64,000 bases of DNA from Paracoccaceae bacterium (GTDB taxonomy: Bacteria > Pseudomonadota > Alphaproteobacteria > Rhodobacterales > Rhodobacteraceae): positions 62,001-126,000 of the forward strand of contig JABBAP010000054.1 in assembly GCA_018607905.1 (NCBI GenBank), given 5' to 3'. Below the pieces are notes generated by a model that worked only from the letters and a program-made list of their open reading frames with translations, had not been told where the DNA came from and ran no database searches. Below are positions 36,012 to 45,524 of the stretch, one piece after another. Position 1 is the stretch's first letter; every line of letters begins with the position of its first letter. Made by a program: the position numbers and the translations under genes.

Positions 36012-36776
36012 ATGTGCCGCCTCACAGCCTACCTCGGCCCCGAAATCGCGCTTGAACGCATTATCGTAACGCCCAGCCATTCGCTGTTGGAACAAAGCCA
36101 AGCCGCGACCGAAGCAAAACTTGCCACCAACGGCGACGGGTTCGGCATCGCGTGGTACAACGACGATCCGATCCCCGGTCTTTACCGCGATGTGTTGCCT
36201 GCATGGTCCGACGGCAACCTGCCCAATCTGTGCCGGATGGTGAAATCACATCTGTTCCTCGCGCATGTTCGCGCATCCACCGTGGGCGAAGTCACCCGCG
36301 TGAACTGTCATCCCTTCACATCACGCCACTGGTCCTTTGCGCACAACGGGCAAATCGCTGAATTCGCCAAAATACGTCGTGCGCTCGAAAATCTGCTTCC
36401 AGATACGTTGTATGAATTGCGCCGTGGCACAACAGACAGCGAATTGTTCTTTCTTCTGTGCTTGGCCAACGGCCTAGAATCAGACCCTTTGACGGCCATT
36501 CAAAAAACGCTTGAAACCATTCGCGCCGCGCAGCCCAAAACCAATAAGCCAAATCGCCTAGCCTGCGTTCTAACAGACGGCGCGTCCGTCTACGGCTTTC
36601 GCCATTCATCCGATCACGCCAGCCCGACGCTGTATCTTTCGGGGCCACTTGCCTCGGGGGGTACAGCGCTCGCGTCCGAACCCCTTGATGATGATCCCTC
36701 TAACTGGACACCTTTGCAGGAAAACGAATTGATCTGCCTGTCGCAAAACGGTGTGGCGCGACACACACTGCACTAG
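36012..36776 (+). CDS. Class II glutamine amidotransferase (YafJ/EgtC-like)
   Basis: 254 aa. The N-terminal Cys2 (MCRLTAYLGP) would be the nucleophile that releases ammonia from glutamine. Later class II residues are seen: FLAHVRASTVGEVTRVNCHPF near residue 85 and WSFAHNGQIAEF near 115. No synthase domain is attached, so the acceptor is unknown. EgtC in ergothioneine synthesis has this fold, but no egtB/egtD is near. It sits between rnpA and yidD with its own AAAGGA. Confidence 0.87.
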   Translation: MCRLTAYLGPEIALERIIVTPSHSLLEQSQAATEAKLATNGDGFGIAWYNDDPIPGLYRDVLPAWSDGNLPNLCRMVKSHLFLAHVRASTVGEVTRVNCHPFTSRHWSFAHNGQIAEFAKIRRALENLLPDTLYELRRGTTDSELFFLLCLANGLESDPLTAIQKTLETIRAAQPKTNKPNRLACVLTDGASVYGFRHSSDHASPTLYLSGPLASGGTALASEPLDDDPSNWTPLQENELICLSQNGVARHTLH

Positions 36777-36808
36777 CACCACGTCGAGTGGCCTGATATC
36801 CCCACGCC

Positions 36809-37030
36809 ATGACACCGCTCGCTTACATCTTTTCGCTGCCCGTAAAAGCATACCGCCTGACGTTTTCATCCTACGTCGGCCACGGCTGCCGCTATCAGCC
36901 AACCTGCTCTGCCTATGCGCTCGAAGCATTGCAAAAACACGGCGGCATCAAAGGCGGCTACTTGTCCGCACACCGCATCTGCCGCTGCCACCCGTGGGGC
37001 GGCTCTGGCATTGATAACGTGCCTGACTAA
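36809..37030 (+). CDS. yidD: Membrane protein insertion efficiency factor YidD
   Basis: 73 aa, the family length. It is a small inner-membrane-associated protein that aids YidC-dependent insertion. The Cys-rich core is diagnostic: [20 protein letters not shown] (residues 19-38) followed by [10 protein letters not shown]. The usual order is rpmH-rnpA-yidD-yidC; here four genes, among them creatinase and ttcA, separate it from yidC. Confidence 0.95.
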   Translation: MTPLAYIFSLPVKAYRLTFSSYVGHGCRYQPTCSAYALEALQKHGGIKGGYLSAHRICRCHPWGGSGIDNVPD

Positions 37031-37185
37031 AAAATCACTTGCCACAACGCGGTTCCATCCGCTAACGAAACAGCAAGCGATGGCGTCGCCCGACATGCCC
37101 AAATGGCATGCTTCTCAAACCTGTTCTGAACGCCGGAACAAGTTGCGGGAGTACGCCACAGTACCCCTGTCAAAAGGAGAGTACT

Positions 37186-38412
37186 ATGAACCAACTTACA
37201 AAATTCACCGAAAATGAATTCTTCACATTCGCCAATGGTGAAAAGGCCACGATGCCCTTTTCCCAAGCTGAATATGATGCCCGCCTCGCTGGCTTGCGCG
37301 CCATTATGGCCGAGAAAAACCTCGAAGCCGTTGTGCTGACTTCCATGCAGGGAATCGCCTATTATTCGGGGTTTCTATACTGCGCGTTTGGTCGCCCATA
37401 CGCCTGCGTCGTCACTCACGACCGCGCCACTACAATTTCCGCCAACATTGACGGCGGCCAGCCTGCACGCCGTTCTGCCTGTGACAACGTCGTCTACACC
37501 GACTGGAAGCGAAACAACTACTGGCGTGCCGTGAAAAACTGCGCAGGCAACGCACGCCGCATCGGCGTTGAAGGCGATCACCTGACCCTAGCGGCCCAAA
37601 ACACATTGAAAGACTTCATCGAACCAGAAGTCCTCGAAGACATCGCCCCAGCATCAATGCTGCAACGCATGGTGAAATCCCCTGCCGAAATCGCGCTGAT
37701 CAAAGAAGGCGCGCGCGTCGCAGATCACGGCGGCTTTGCCATTCGCGATGCCATCAAACTCGGCGCAACCGAACTTGAAATCGCAATGGCGGGCCGCAAC
37801 GCAATGGAAATCGAAATCGCACGGTCGTTCCCCGATTCTGAAATCCGCGATTCGTGGGTGTGGTTCCAATCGGGCCTAAACACCGACGGTGCCCACAACC
37901 CAGTGACAACACGCGCACTGGAAATGGGTGACATCCTGTCCCTCAATACCTTCCCGATGGTCTCTGCCTATTACACTGCGTTGGAACGCACGCTGTTTAT
38001 CGGTGAGCCAGACGCGCGATCCTTAGAAATCTGGCAAGCAAACGTCGACGCCCACGAGCTTGGCCTCTCGCTTATCAAACCGGGTGCCACCTGTTCTGGC
38101 ATCTGCGCCGAAATCAACGAGCTGTTCGCCTCTCGTGATCTGTTACAATATCGATCCTTTGGCTACGGCCACTCGTTTGGCGTCCTGTCGCATTATTATG
38201 GCCGCGAAGCAGGGCTGGAACTGCGCGAAGACATCGACACAGTGTTGGAACCGGGCCACGTGGTTTCAATGGAACCGATGCTAACGATTCCAGACACGAT
38301 GGCAGGTGCGGGCGGCTACCGTGAACACGATATCCTTGTTGTTGGCGAAACCACCGTCGAAAACATAACCAAGTTCCCATACGGCCCCGAGCACAACATC
38401 ATCTGCGCATAA
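37186..38412 (+). CDS. Creatinase (creatine amidinohydrolase)
   Basis: 408 aa, the length of Pseudomonas creatinase. It hydrolyses creatine to sarcosine and urea. Belongs to the M24 metallopeptidase fold without needing metal. The match to creatinase is strong: FLYCAFGRPYACVV and SANIDGGQPARRS near the N-terminus, FQSGLNTDGAHNPVTT with His237 (the proposed catalytic base) and YGHSFGVLSHYYGREAGLEL near the C-terminus. ATG 37186 has a strong AAAGGAGAG. No creatininase, urease or sarcosine oxidase is near, though a DAO-family oxidase lies 5 kb downstream. Low chance of a related DMSP lyase (DddP), which has a different N-terminus. Confidence 0.92.
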   Translation: MNQLTKFTENEFFTFANGEKATMPFSQAEYDARLAGLRAIMAEKNLEAVVLTSMQGIAYYSGFLYCAFGRPYACVVTHDRATTISANIDGGQPARRSACDNVVYTDWKRNNYWRAVKNCAGNARRIGVEGDHLTLAAQNTLKDFIEPEVLEDIAPASMLQRMVKSPAEIALIKEGARVADHGGFAIRDAIKLGATELEIAMAGRNAMEIEIARSFPDSEIRDSWVWFQSGLNTDGAHNPVTTRALEMGDILSLNTFPMVSAYYTALERTLFIGEPDARSLEIWQANVDAHELGLSLIKPGATCSGICAEINELFASRDLLQYRSFGYGHSFGVLSHYYGREAGLELREDIDTVLEPGHVVSMEPMLTIPDTMAGAGGYREHDILVVGETTVENITKFPYGPEHNIICA

Positions 38413-38582
38413 TTATCGGTGCCTAATTCTGAACAAAAGCGCGTCCAGCAAAAACTGGGCGCGTCCACTACGTCTTTTGTCCCCAAAAAATGGGTAGGCG
38501 TTGGCCTACATTTAAGATACGCAGCCCAAGCCCGTTTGGATCACGGCTTGAGTTCGGCAGCCGCATTCGCTATCCCCGCGCC

Positions 38583-39431
38583 ATGCTAGATACACCCACA
38601 GACATCCATCCGCTGTTCCATAACGCGCCATCGACAACCCAGTATAAAAAGCTGCGCAAACGGATCATTCGCCAAACCCGCGAAGCCGTGGAGCAATACG
38701 GCATGGTTGAGCGCGGCGCAAAATGGCTCGTGTGTTTATCAGGTGGCAAAGACAGCTACACACTGCTTGCCGCCCTGACAGAACTGCAATGGCGTGGCTT
38801 GCTGCCTGTGGAAATCCTCGCGTGTAACTTGGACCAAGGCCAACCAAATTTCCCTGCAACTGTCCTGCCCGAATTCCTCGAAAAGATGGGCGTGCCGAAC
38901 CGGATTGAATACCAAGACACCTATTCCATCGTGAAAGAAAAAGTTCCCGCAGGTCGCACCTATTGCGCCATGTGTTCACGCTTGCGCCGTGGCAATCTGT
39001 ATCGTGTTGCGCGCGAAGAAGGCTGCACCGCCGTCGTGCTTGGTCACCACCGCGATGACATCTTGGAAACTTTCATGATGAACCTGTTTCACGGCGGGCG
39101 ATTGGCCACCATGCCCCCAAAACTGCTCAACGACGAAGGTGATCTATTCGTCTATCGCCCACTCGCATTTGTCGCCGAAGCGGATTGCGAAAAGTTCAGC
39201 CAAGCCATGAATTACCCGATCATTCCGTGCGATCTGTGCGGCTCCCAAGACGGCTTGCAGCGCCAACAGGTCAAACAAATCCTCGATGGGTGGGAAGCCA
39301 ACAGCCCCGGTCGTCGTCAGGTCATGTTTCGCAGCCTGATGAATGCGCGCCCAACGCACCTCCTCGACAGCAATCTGTTTGATTTTGCAGCGCTTGAACG
39401 GAATCCCGACAAAATCCCCCAGCTGAAATAA
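38583..39431 (+). CDS. ttcA: tRNA 2-thiocytidine synthetase TtcA
   Basis: 282 aa. TtcA adds sulfur to cytidine 32 of several tRNAs with an iron-sulfur cluster. The PP-loop is [13 protein letters not shown] near residue 50. The Cys pair [18 protein letters not shown] near residue 125 and a further CDLCGSQDG near 215 supply the cluster ligands. The frame is open to 38490, but ATG 38583 gives the conserved [12 protein letters not shown] start. The 170 bp before it hold only a weak GC hairpin and no gene. Confidence 0.95.
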   Translation: MLDTPTDIHPLFHNAPSTTQYKKLRKRIIRQTREAVEQYGMVERGAKWLVCLSGGKDSYTLLAALTELQWRGLLPVEILACNLDQGQPNFPATVLPEFLEKMGVPNRIEYQDTYSIVKEKVPAGRTYCAMCSRLRRGNLYRVAREEGCTAVVLGHHRDDILETFMMNLFHGGRLATMPPKLLNDEGDLFVYRPLAFVAEADCEKFSQAMNYPIIPCDLCGSQDGLQRQQVKQILDGWEANSPGRRQVMFRSLMNARPTHLLDSNLFDFAALERNPDKIPQLK

Positions 39432-39488
39432 TCCGATCTTGACCGCGCGACCTTTCTGACCAACGCTGTTCCTAAAAAGGAAATCAAC

Positions 39489-40097
39489 ATGCCTTGGATC
39501 AAAACCATCCCCTACGCTGCGGCCACAGGAAAGCTAAAGGCGCTGTACGACCGCGTCAAAGGCCCAGACAATAACGTCGATAACATCATGATGATCCACG
39601 GCTTGCGCCCCCACTCGATGGAGGGGCACATGGCGATGTACAAATTTTGCCTTCATCACACGGGCAACACGATCCCTAAGTGGTTTCTCGAAACGCTCGG
39701 CGTTTGGGTGAGCGCGCTCAACGATTGCCACTACTGCGTCGAACACCATTTCGCGGGTCTGGTTCGCTTACTAAATGATGAAGCCAAATCCGCAGGTATT
39801 CGCCGCGCCATCGATACCGCCACGCCCGAAACGGCACCCCTTACCCCTGCACAAATCATCGCAATGGAATACGCCCGCCAACTGACCCGTGATCCAGGCG
39901 GCATGGTCGAAGACATCGTCAAAAAGTTGCGAAATGCGGGTTGGGACGACGGTGAAATACTCGAAATCAATCAAGTTTGCGCCTATTTCAACTATGCAAA
40001 CCGAACCGTGCTTGGAACGGGCTGTTCAACGGACGGCGATATTTTGGGCCTTTCCCCGAATAAATCAGACGAGCCTGACAATTGGGGCCACAGCTGA
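39489..40097 (+). CDS. Carboxymuconolactone decarboxylase/AhpD-like peroxidase
   Basis: 202 aa of the CMD/AhpD helical fold. The active-site pattern is DCHYCVEHH around residues 79-87, with the two Cys and the His expected of AhpD-like peroxidases. The rest is typical MPWIKTIPYAAATGKLKALY and NQVCAYFNYANRTVLGTG. It likely reduces peroxides with a dithiol donor; the partner is unknown. It follows ttcA by 57 bp. The 245 bp after it before yidC hold no gene that I can support. Confidence 0.85.
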   Translation: MPWIKTIPYAAATGKLKALYDRVKGPDNNVDNIMMIHGLRPHSMEGHMAMYKFCLHHTGNTIPKWFLETLGVWVSALNDCHYCVEHHFAGLVRLLNDEAKSAGIRRAIDTATPETAPLTPAQIIAMEYARQLTRDPGGMVEDIVKKLRNAGWDDGEILEINQVCAYFNYANRTVLGTGCSTDGDILGLSPNKSDEPDNWGHS

Positions 40098-40342
40098 AAA
40101 TCACCTGCGAAACTCGTAATTTCCCATGTGATTGCCGCCAAAAATGCTGCCAAAATGGACGGGCCTCGACTGGAACAGGCAGGAACAGATGCGGACAGCG
40201 CGAAAACATCTGAAACCCGCGCCAAACTGTCGATGCGTAAATAACCCCGCCTTTCCGTCGCACCAAGCCTTTATCCCTTGACCTTTGGCCCCCATTTCTA
40301 TTGAAACTCCACACGGAATTCCCAACACTTTTTAGGTGGATT

Positions 40343-42157
40343 ATGGACGAGCAGAACAAGAATCTTATCCTCGCAACTGGCCTCAGCATGCTGGTGATTT
40401 TGGCGTGGTTCTATTTCTTTCCACCAGAAGAGCCTGTTCAGACAGCTGAAAACACGACCTCCCAATCCACGGGCGGCGTACCAACGGCACCTTCTGCGGA
40501 TGGCACAATCCAAGCACCCTCGCTTGATGGCACCCCTGCGGACACGCGGGAAGCGGCACTTGGCAAAACCGAACGCATTCAGATTAAAACAGACCGTGTT
40601 GAGGGTTCTTTGTCCCTTTTGGGCGGCCGCATAGATGACCTTCGCCTTCTCGACTACAACGTCGAGCTGAACGATCCATCCGTCAAAGAAACACTGCTAT
40701 CGCCTGCAGGCGGACCAAACGCGTATTACGCCACCTATGGCTGGGCCCCGACAGATGCCGCTGATTTCGAATTCATGCCATCCGCCAAAACACCTTGGCA
40801 GCTAGAAGCAGGCGATACCCTTACAGTTGCAACACCTGTCACACTTCGTTGGGACAACGGCCAAGGCATCATTTTCCGTCGCACCATCAGCATCGACAAA
40901 GATTACCTGTTTTCCATCAAACAATCCGTTGAAAACACCACCAGCGACGATATCCGCCTTCAACCTTACGGCATTATCGCCCGCGTCGGAGAGCCAGAAA
41001 CCATCGGCTTTTACATCCTGCACGAGGGCGTCGTTCGTGCGTCAGACGGTGAAATTCAAGAAATCGACTATGACGACATGCCAGATCAAACGGCAGACGC
41101 ATCCGAGGGCGGCAACGTCGATAAGATCAAAGTCGAAAGCAACGGTTGGATCGGCTTCACCGACAAATATTGGATGACCACGCTGATCCCATCGCCGGGA
41201 ACAGGTTTCACATCCGTTTCAAAATACACAGGCAAAAGCGACACATACCAAACCGATATGCGCATGCCGACCATGACCATTGCCGCTGGCACAACCGGCG
41301 AGGCAAATTCATCGCTGTTCGCTGGGGCCAAGGAATGGGAAGCCATCAAACACTACCAAGACGAACTTGGCGTTGAGCAATTCGTCGATTCCATCGACTG
41401 GGGTTGGTTTTTCTTCCTCACCAAACCCATCTTCCAAGTGTTGCACTGGCTGAACGGCCTGATCGGCAACATGGGCTGGGCCATCATCGGCCTGACACTG
41501 ATCATCAAAGCAATCCTCTTCCCGCTGGCCTATAAATCCTACGTCTCAATGGCGCGGATGAAAAACCTTCAACCAGAAATGGAAAAGATGAAGGAAAAGC
41601 ATGGCGATGATCGTCAGGCCATGCAGCAAGCGATGATGAAATTGTACAAAGAGAAAAAGGTGAACCCTGCCGCGGGTTGTTTACCGATCCTTCTTCAAAT
41701 CCCGATCTTCTTCTCGCTCTATAAAGTGATCTTTGTAACGATTGAACTACGCCACGCACCGTTCATCTGGTGGCTGACCGACCTGTCTGCCCCTGATCCT
41801 ACGTCGATCCTCAACGTATTTGGCCTCATGCCGTGGGGCGCACCTGGCCCAGAATCGTTCTTCTCGATCCTTTCTATCGGCGTGTTCCCTGTATTGATGG
41901 GCATCACCATGTGGATGCAGCAAAAATTGAACCCAGCCCCTACCGACAAAACCCAAGCGCAAATCTTTGCTTGGATGCCGTGGGTGTTCATGTTCATGCT
42001 TGGCACATTTGCCTCGGGTCTTGTGGTATACTGGGTTGCGAACAACACGATCACGTTCATTCAGCAATACACCATCATGCGGACCCAAGGCGTAAAGCCA
42101 GACATTTTTGGCAACATCATGGGCAGCTTTAAACGAGACAAGGCAGCGGAAAAATGA
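40343..42157 (+). CDS. yidC: Membrane protein insertase YidC
   Basis: 604 aa, the long type of Gram-negative bacteria. It inserts membrane proteins alone or with SecYEG. A first membrane segment (MLVILAWFYFF, residues 13-23) is followed by a large periplasmic domain (residues 40-330) and five conserved C-terminal segments including GCLPILLQIPIFFSLYKVIF. ATG 40343 has an AGGTGG just upstream; the frame is open to 40301. Its stop overlaps the MOSC gene by 4 bp (ATGA). Confidence 0.96.
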   Translation: MDEQNKNLILATGLSMLVILAWFYFFPPEEPVQTAENTTSQSTGGVPTAPSADGTIQAPSLDGTPADTREAALGKTERIQIKTDRVEGSLSLLGGRIDDLRLLDYNVELNDPSVKETLLSPAGGPNAYYATYGWAPTDAADFEFMPSAKTPWQLEAGDTLTVATPVTLRWDNGQGIIFRRTISIDKDYLFSIKQSVENTTSDDIRLQPYGIIARVGEPETIGFYILHEGVVRASDGEIQEIDYDDMPDQTADASEGGNVDKIKVESNGWIGFTDKYWMTTLIPSPGTGFTSVSKYTGKSDTYQTDMRMPTMTIAAGTTGEANSSLFAGAKEWEAIKHYQDELGVEQFVDSIDWGWFFFLTKPIFQVLHWLNGLIGNMGWAIIGLTLIIKAILFPLAYKSYVSMARMKNLQPEMEKMKEKHGDDRQAMQQAMMKLYKEKKVNPAAGCLPILLQIPIFFSLYKVIFVTIELRHAPFIWWLTDLSAPDPTSILNVFGLMPWGAPGPESFFSILSIGVFPVLMGITMWMQQKLNPAPTDKTQAQIFAWMPWVFMFMLGTFASGLVVYWVANNTITFIQQYTIMRTQGVKPDIFGNIMGSFKRDKAAEK

Positions 42158-42909
42158 TCACGGTAACAGAGCTGTATCGCCACCCCGTCAAAGCACACGG
42201 GCGCGAAGCTTTGTCCGCTGCAACCCTAACCCAAGGCAAAACCATGCCTTGGGATCGCGTTTGGGCCGTGGCCCACGACATGGCAAAATTCGACGATGCA
42301 AACCCCGAATGGGCGCATTGCGTGAACTTTTCGCGTGGGGCCAAAGCACCTGAATTGATGGCCATCAACGTCACAATGAACGAATCCGCAAACACCCTCA
42401 CATTCACGCACTATGCTTTGGATCCGCTAACCATCAATCCTGATGTGCCCAGCGATGGCGCAAAGCTGGTTGCATGGACAAAACCCATCATGCCAGCAGA
42501 TCGCGCACCATCAGACCGCATCGTTCGCGCTCCAGATCGCGGCATGACGGACACCCCTTTCCCCTCTATCTCGATCAACTCTCACGCCTCCCTTGCCGAT
42601 CTTTCCGACAAGGCCGGCGAACAACTGTCGCCCCTGCGCTGGCGCGGCAATGTCTGGGTTGATGGCGCGGCCCCTTGGGATGAGTTTAACTGGATCGGTC
42701 GCCACGCGCGCATCGGTGGAACCCTGCTGAAAATTGTCGACCCAATCAAACGCTGCCCTGCCACCACCGCAAACCCTGAAACGGGCAAACGCGACGTGGA
42801 CACCCTGAAATTCTTGTCCGAGAACTATGGCCACAAAGACTTTGGCGTTTACGCCGAGGTCGTTGAAACTGGCGAAGTTAAACTCGGCGACACACTGGAA
42901 CTCGTCTAA
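42154..42909 (+). CDS. MOSC-domain protein
   Basis: 251 aa. MOSC domains resemble the C-terminal part of Moco sulfurase and bind molybdenum cofactor or related sulfur carriers. The N-terminal beta-barrel part begins ITVTELYRHPVKAHGREALS and the MOSC core has the conserved Cys in KRCPATTANPETGKRD near residue 208. The function is not established for this subgroup. Translationally coupled to yidC by a 4-bp overlap and followed one base later by engB, so it is part of the same operon. Confidence 0.87.
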   Translation: MITVTELYRHPVKAHGREALSAATLTQGKTMPWDRVWAVAHDMAKFDDANPEWAHCVNFSRGAKAPELMAINVTMNESANTLTFTHYALDPLTINPDVPSDGAKLVAWTKPIMPADRAPSDRIVRAPDRGMTDTPFPSISINSHASLADLSDKAGEQLSPLRWRGNVWVDGAAPWDEFNWIGRHARIGGTLLKIVDPIKRCPATTANPETGKRDVDTLKFLSENYGHKDFGVYAEVVETGEVKLGDTLELV

Positions 42910-42910
42910 A

Positions 42911-43561
42911 ATGGAAATGCAATTCACCATCGTTGAAGCGCCCGATGACATCACCGCTGAAAAAGGCCGCATCCTGTTCGCGGGCACGACCGATTTCCTA
43001 AAAGGTGTGGTCGCCATGTCAGGCCTGCCCGATGCAGACCGGATTGAGGTTTGCTTTGCTGGCCGCTCCAACGTCGGAAAATCCAGCCTAATCAACGCGC
43101 TTACAGGGCGCAAAGCATTGGCGCGCACGTCCAACACACCAGGGCGCACCCAAGAAATCAACTTTTTCACAATGGGCGAAGAACACTACCTCGTCGATGT
43201 TCCGGGCTACGGCTTTGCCAACGCACCCTTGCCCGTTGTCGAAAAATGGCAACGCCTGTTAAAAGCATACCTCTCGGGGCGTCCATCCCTGCGCCGCGTT
43301 TTCCTGCTGATCGACGCACGCCACGGGCCAAAATCCGTCGACCTAGAAATCATGCAATTGCTGTCAAAATCCGCCGTCACCTTCCAAGTGGTGATGACAA
43401 AATGCGACAAACTCAAAGCAGCCGAGCTGGCCGAAATCATGGATAAAACCATCGAATCGATCCGCAAATTCCCAGCTGCTTATCCAGAGATCGTGCAGAC
43501 ATCCTCTACAAAAAACAGCGGCATCGCGACGTTGCGCGCAATTGTTGCAGGCATCGTGTAA
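42911..43561 (+). CDS. engB: Ribosome biogenesis GTPase EngB (YsxC/YihA)
   Basis: 216 aa. It is an essential GTPase for 50S subunit assembly. G1 is FAGRSNVGKSSLINAL, G3 is DVPGYGFAN, and G4 is MTKCDK. ATG 42911 follows the MOSC stop by one base; the frame is open upstream only by chance. The usual downstream argB is absent; a DAO-family oxidase follows 33 bp later. Confidence 0.96.
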   Translation: MEMQFTIVEAPDDITAEKGRILFAGTTDFLKGVVAMSGLPDADRIEVCFAGRSNVGKSSLINALTGRKALARTSNTPGRTQEINFFTMGEEHYLVDVPGYGFANAPLPVVEKWQRLLKAYLSGRPSLRRVFLLIDARHGPKSVDLEIMQLLSKSAVTFQVVMTKCDKLKAAELAEIMDKTIESIRKFPAAYPEIVQTSSTKNSGIATLRAIVAGIV

Positions 43562-43594
43562 ACGGTCCTTTCGCCTGAAATCACTAAGGGACGC

Positions 43595-44650
43595 ATGACA
43601 CACAACATCCTCATCATTGGCGCAGGCATTATCGGCAGTGCGCTCGCGTATCGCCTTGGCCAAGCAGGTTGCAAAGTCACACTTCTTGATCCCTCCACAA
43701 ATGGCGGAACCGCAAGTGCCGCCTCTTTCGGGTGGGTCAACGCTAGCTACGAAAACCCCAAGCCCTACTACCATCTGCGCCGCCACGCGATGGATGCTTG
43801 GACACGATTGTTACCCGATTTACCCGACCTGCCGTATTCCCAAAACGGCACCCTTTACGCAGATTTCTACGGCGTCCCGCTCGACACGCTTTTTGACGAA
43901 CACACCCCGTGGGGCTATCCGTTTGAATGGGTTTCGCCAGATCAAATCGCAACACTTGAGCCTAATCTAAAGGATGTCCCTGACCGCGCGCTCTTTTGTG
44001 GGATCGAAGCCCAAGTTCTTCCTAACGCAGCCGCGCGTGTCTTTGCAAATTCGGCCCAGAACACAACACACATTCCCGCCAGCGCGACAAAACTCCTCAC
44101 CAAAGGCGGCGCGATTATCGGCGCACAAACACCCGATGGCCCAATCTTCGCAGACACAACCATACTTGCCGCAGGGACGCACACCACAACGCTCGCCGCG
44201 ACTATCGACATCACTGTTCCACTTAACTCTCCCGCTGGCCTCCTCATCCATACCAAACCAGCGCCCCAGCTAATTTCTCACACCATCCTCACCGACGGGC
44301 TGCACATGCAACAGCGCCCCGATGGCACCATCACCGCAGGTGGCGATTTCGGCGGCGGCTCCATCAACGACGATCCCGAAACTGGATCACGTGAGCTGTT
44401 CTCTCGCCTCCAAAATGCTTTGAAAACGGACGCGCTAGAATTCAGCCATTACACGCTCGGTCTGCGCCCTACGCCGGCCGACGGCATGCCAATTGTGGGC
44501 AACCCAACCAACGGCCTCTACATAAGCGTCATGCATTCAGGCGCAACGCTTGCACCTGGAATTGCTGAACTTGTCACAGCAGAACTTACCGCAGGTCACC
44601 GCGATGCACTGCTCAACACGTTCCACCCAAATCGCTTTGATGCCGATTAG
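43595..44650 (+). CDS. FAD-dependent oxidoreductase, DAO family
   Basis: 351 aa with the N-terminal FAD motif NILIIGAGIIGSALAYRLGQ and C-terminal LGLRPTPADGMPIVGNPTNG. The family includes D-amino acid, sarcosine and glycine oxidases. The sequence does not settle which. Creatinase in the same region would produce sarcosine, so sarcosine oxidation is one option, but this is inference. It follows engB by 33 bp. Confidence 0.82.
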   Translation: MTHNILIIGAGIIGSALAYRLGQAGCKVTLLDPSTNGGTASAASFGWVNASYENPKPYYHLRRHAMDAWTRLLPDLPDLPYSQNGTLYADFYGVPLDTLFDEHTPWGYPFEWVSPDQIATLEPNLKDVPDRALFCGIEAQVLPNAAARVFANSAQNTTHIPASATKLLTKGGAIIGAQTPDGPIFADTTILAAGTHTTTLAATIDITVPLNSPAGLLIHTKPAPQLISHTILTDGLHMQQRPDGTITAGGDFGGGSINDDPETGSRELFSRLQNALKTDALEFSHYTLGLRPTPADGMPIVGNPTNGLYISVMHSGATLAPGIAELVTAELTAGHRDALLNTFHPNRFDAD

Positions 44651-44703
44651 GCTGACGCCACGCAAATCTTGACGTCACCGTCTGCCATCGCAATTCTCGC
44701 AAT

Positions 44704-45524
44704 ATGACACAGGTATCAGACCATTCGATTACATCAGGAAATTATACTCTCGCAGCAAAACTGTTCACCCCGAACGGCCAACCAAAAGCCGCGTATGTTT
44801 TGCACTGCGCAACGGGAGTTCCCGCCGCGTATTATACAAAATTTGCCGATTGGGTCGCATCCCAAGGCCACGCAATCCTCACCTATGATTACCGCCAAGA
44901 CGCAGACGTTAAGAATTCTAAAATCCGCCTGTCCGATTGGGGCATCGCCGATCAAAGCGCCGCTCTCGACACGCTAATCGACCTATATCCAGACACAGAA
45001 ATACGCGTCATCGGTCACTCGCTCGGCGGGTTAACCACCGCGTTTCACGCCCAAGCCAACCGCATTGCCTCGTTTTCCGCTGTCTGTTCTGGGCCCGCCT
45101 ATTGGCGCCGCGCGCCATTCCCCGCAAATCTTAACGCCTTTGCATTTTGGTACATTTTTGGCCCCCTCGGCATTGCACTAACAGGCTCGGTTCCCTCTCG
45201 CCTACTCGGCACGCCAGAACCGATTCCGAGGCAGGTTTTCCGCCAATGGCGCGACTGGTGTACCAATCGGTATCTGCACAAATCAGATTGGGGTAAATCC
45301 ATCCCAGAACCCGATCTCGCCGCAGTGACCGCACGCCTAAATCTGATTGCCGTATCGGATGACACGCTGGTTCCACCCGTTTGCGTTGCGGATCACGCCG
45401 CGTTTACCCACACGCCGATTCCACATTTGAAATTCTAACACCAGCACTGGCCAACACCGAAAGCATCGGCCACCTCGCCATTTTTCGCCCAAAATGCGCG
45501 GCACTTTGGCCCAAACTACTTTAG
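44704..45524 (+). pseudogene. Alpha/beta hydrolase, frameshifted near the C-terminus
   Basis: The first 244 codons (44704-45438) give an alpha/beta hydrolase with the nucleophile in VIGHSLGGLTTA and an acid residue in AVSDDTLVPP. The frame then stops. The expected C-terminus lies one frame away from about 45402 to TAG at 45522-45524: VYPHADSTFEILTPALANTE followed by SIGHLAIFRPKC and ALWPKLL, which includes the catalytic His. One base seems to have been lost near 45400 (GCG TTT for an expected GCN GTT). The intact product would be about 273 aa. The restored end overlaps the convergent MFS stop by only 4 bp, as expected for an ancestral intact gene. A sequencing error is also possible. Confidence 0.75.

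Noticed and set aside
37186-38412. DMSP lyase DddP
   Set aside because: Both are M24-fold, but the N-terminal and active-site segments match creatinase and not DddP.
40098-40342. Possible small gene between the AhpD-like gene and yidC
   Set aside because: Short frames exist, but none has a ribosome-binding site or recognisable sequence; treated as non-coding upstream of yidC.
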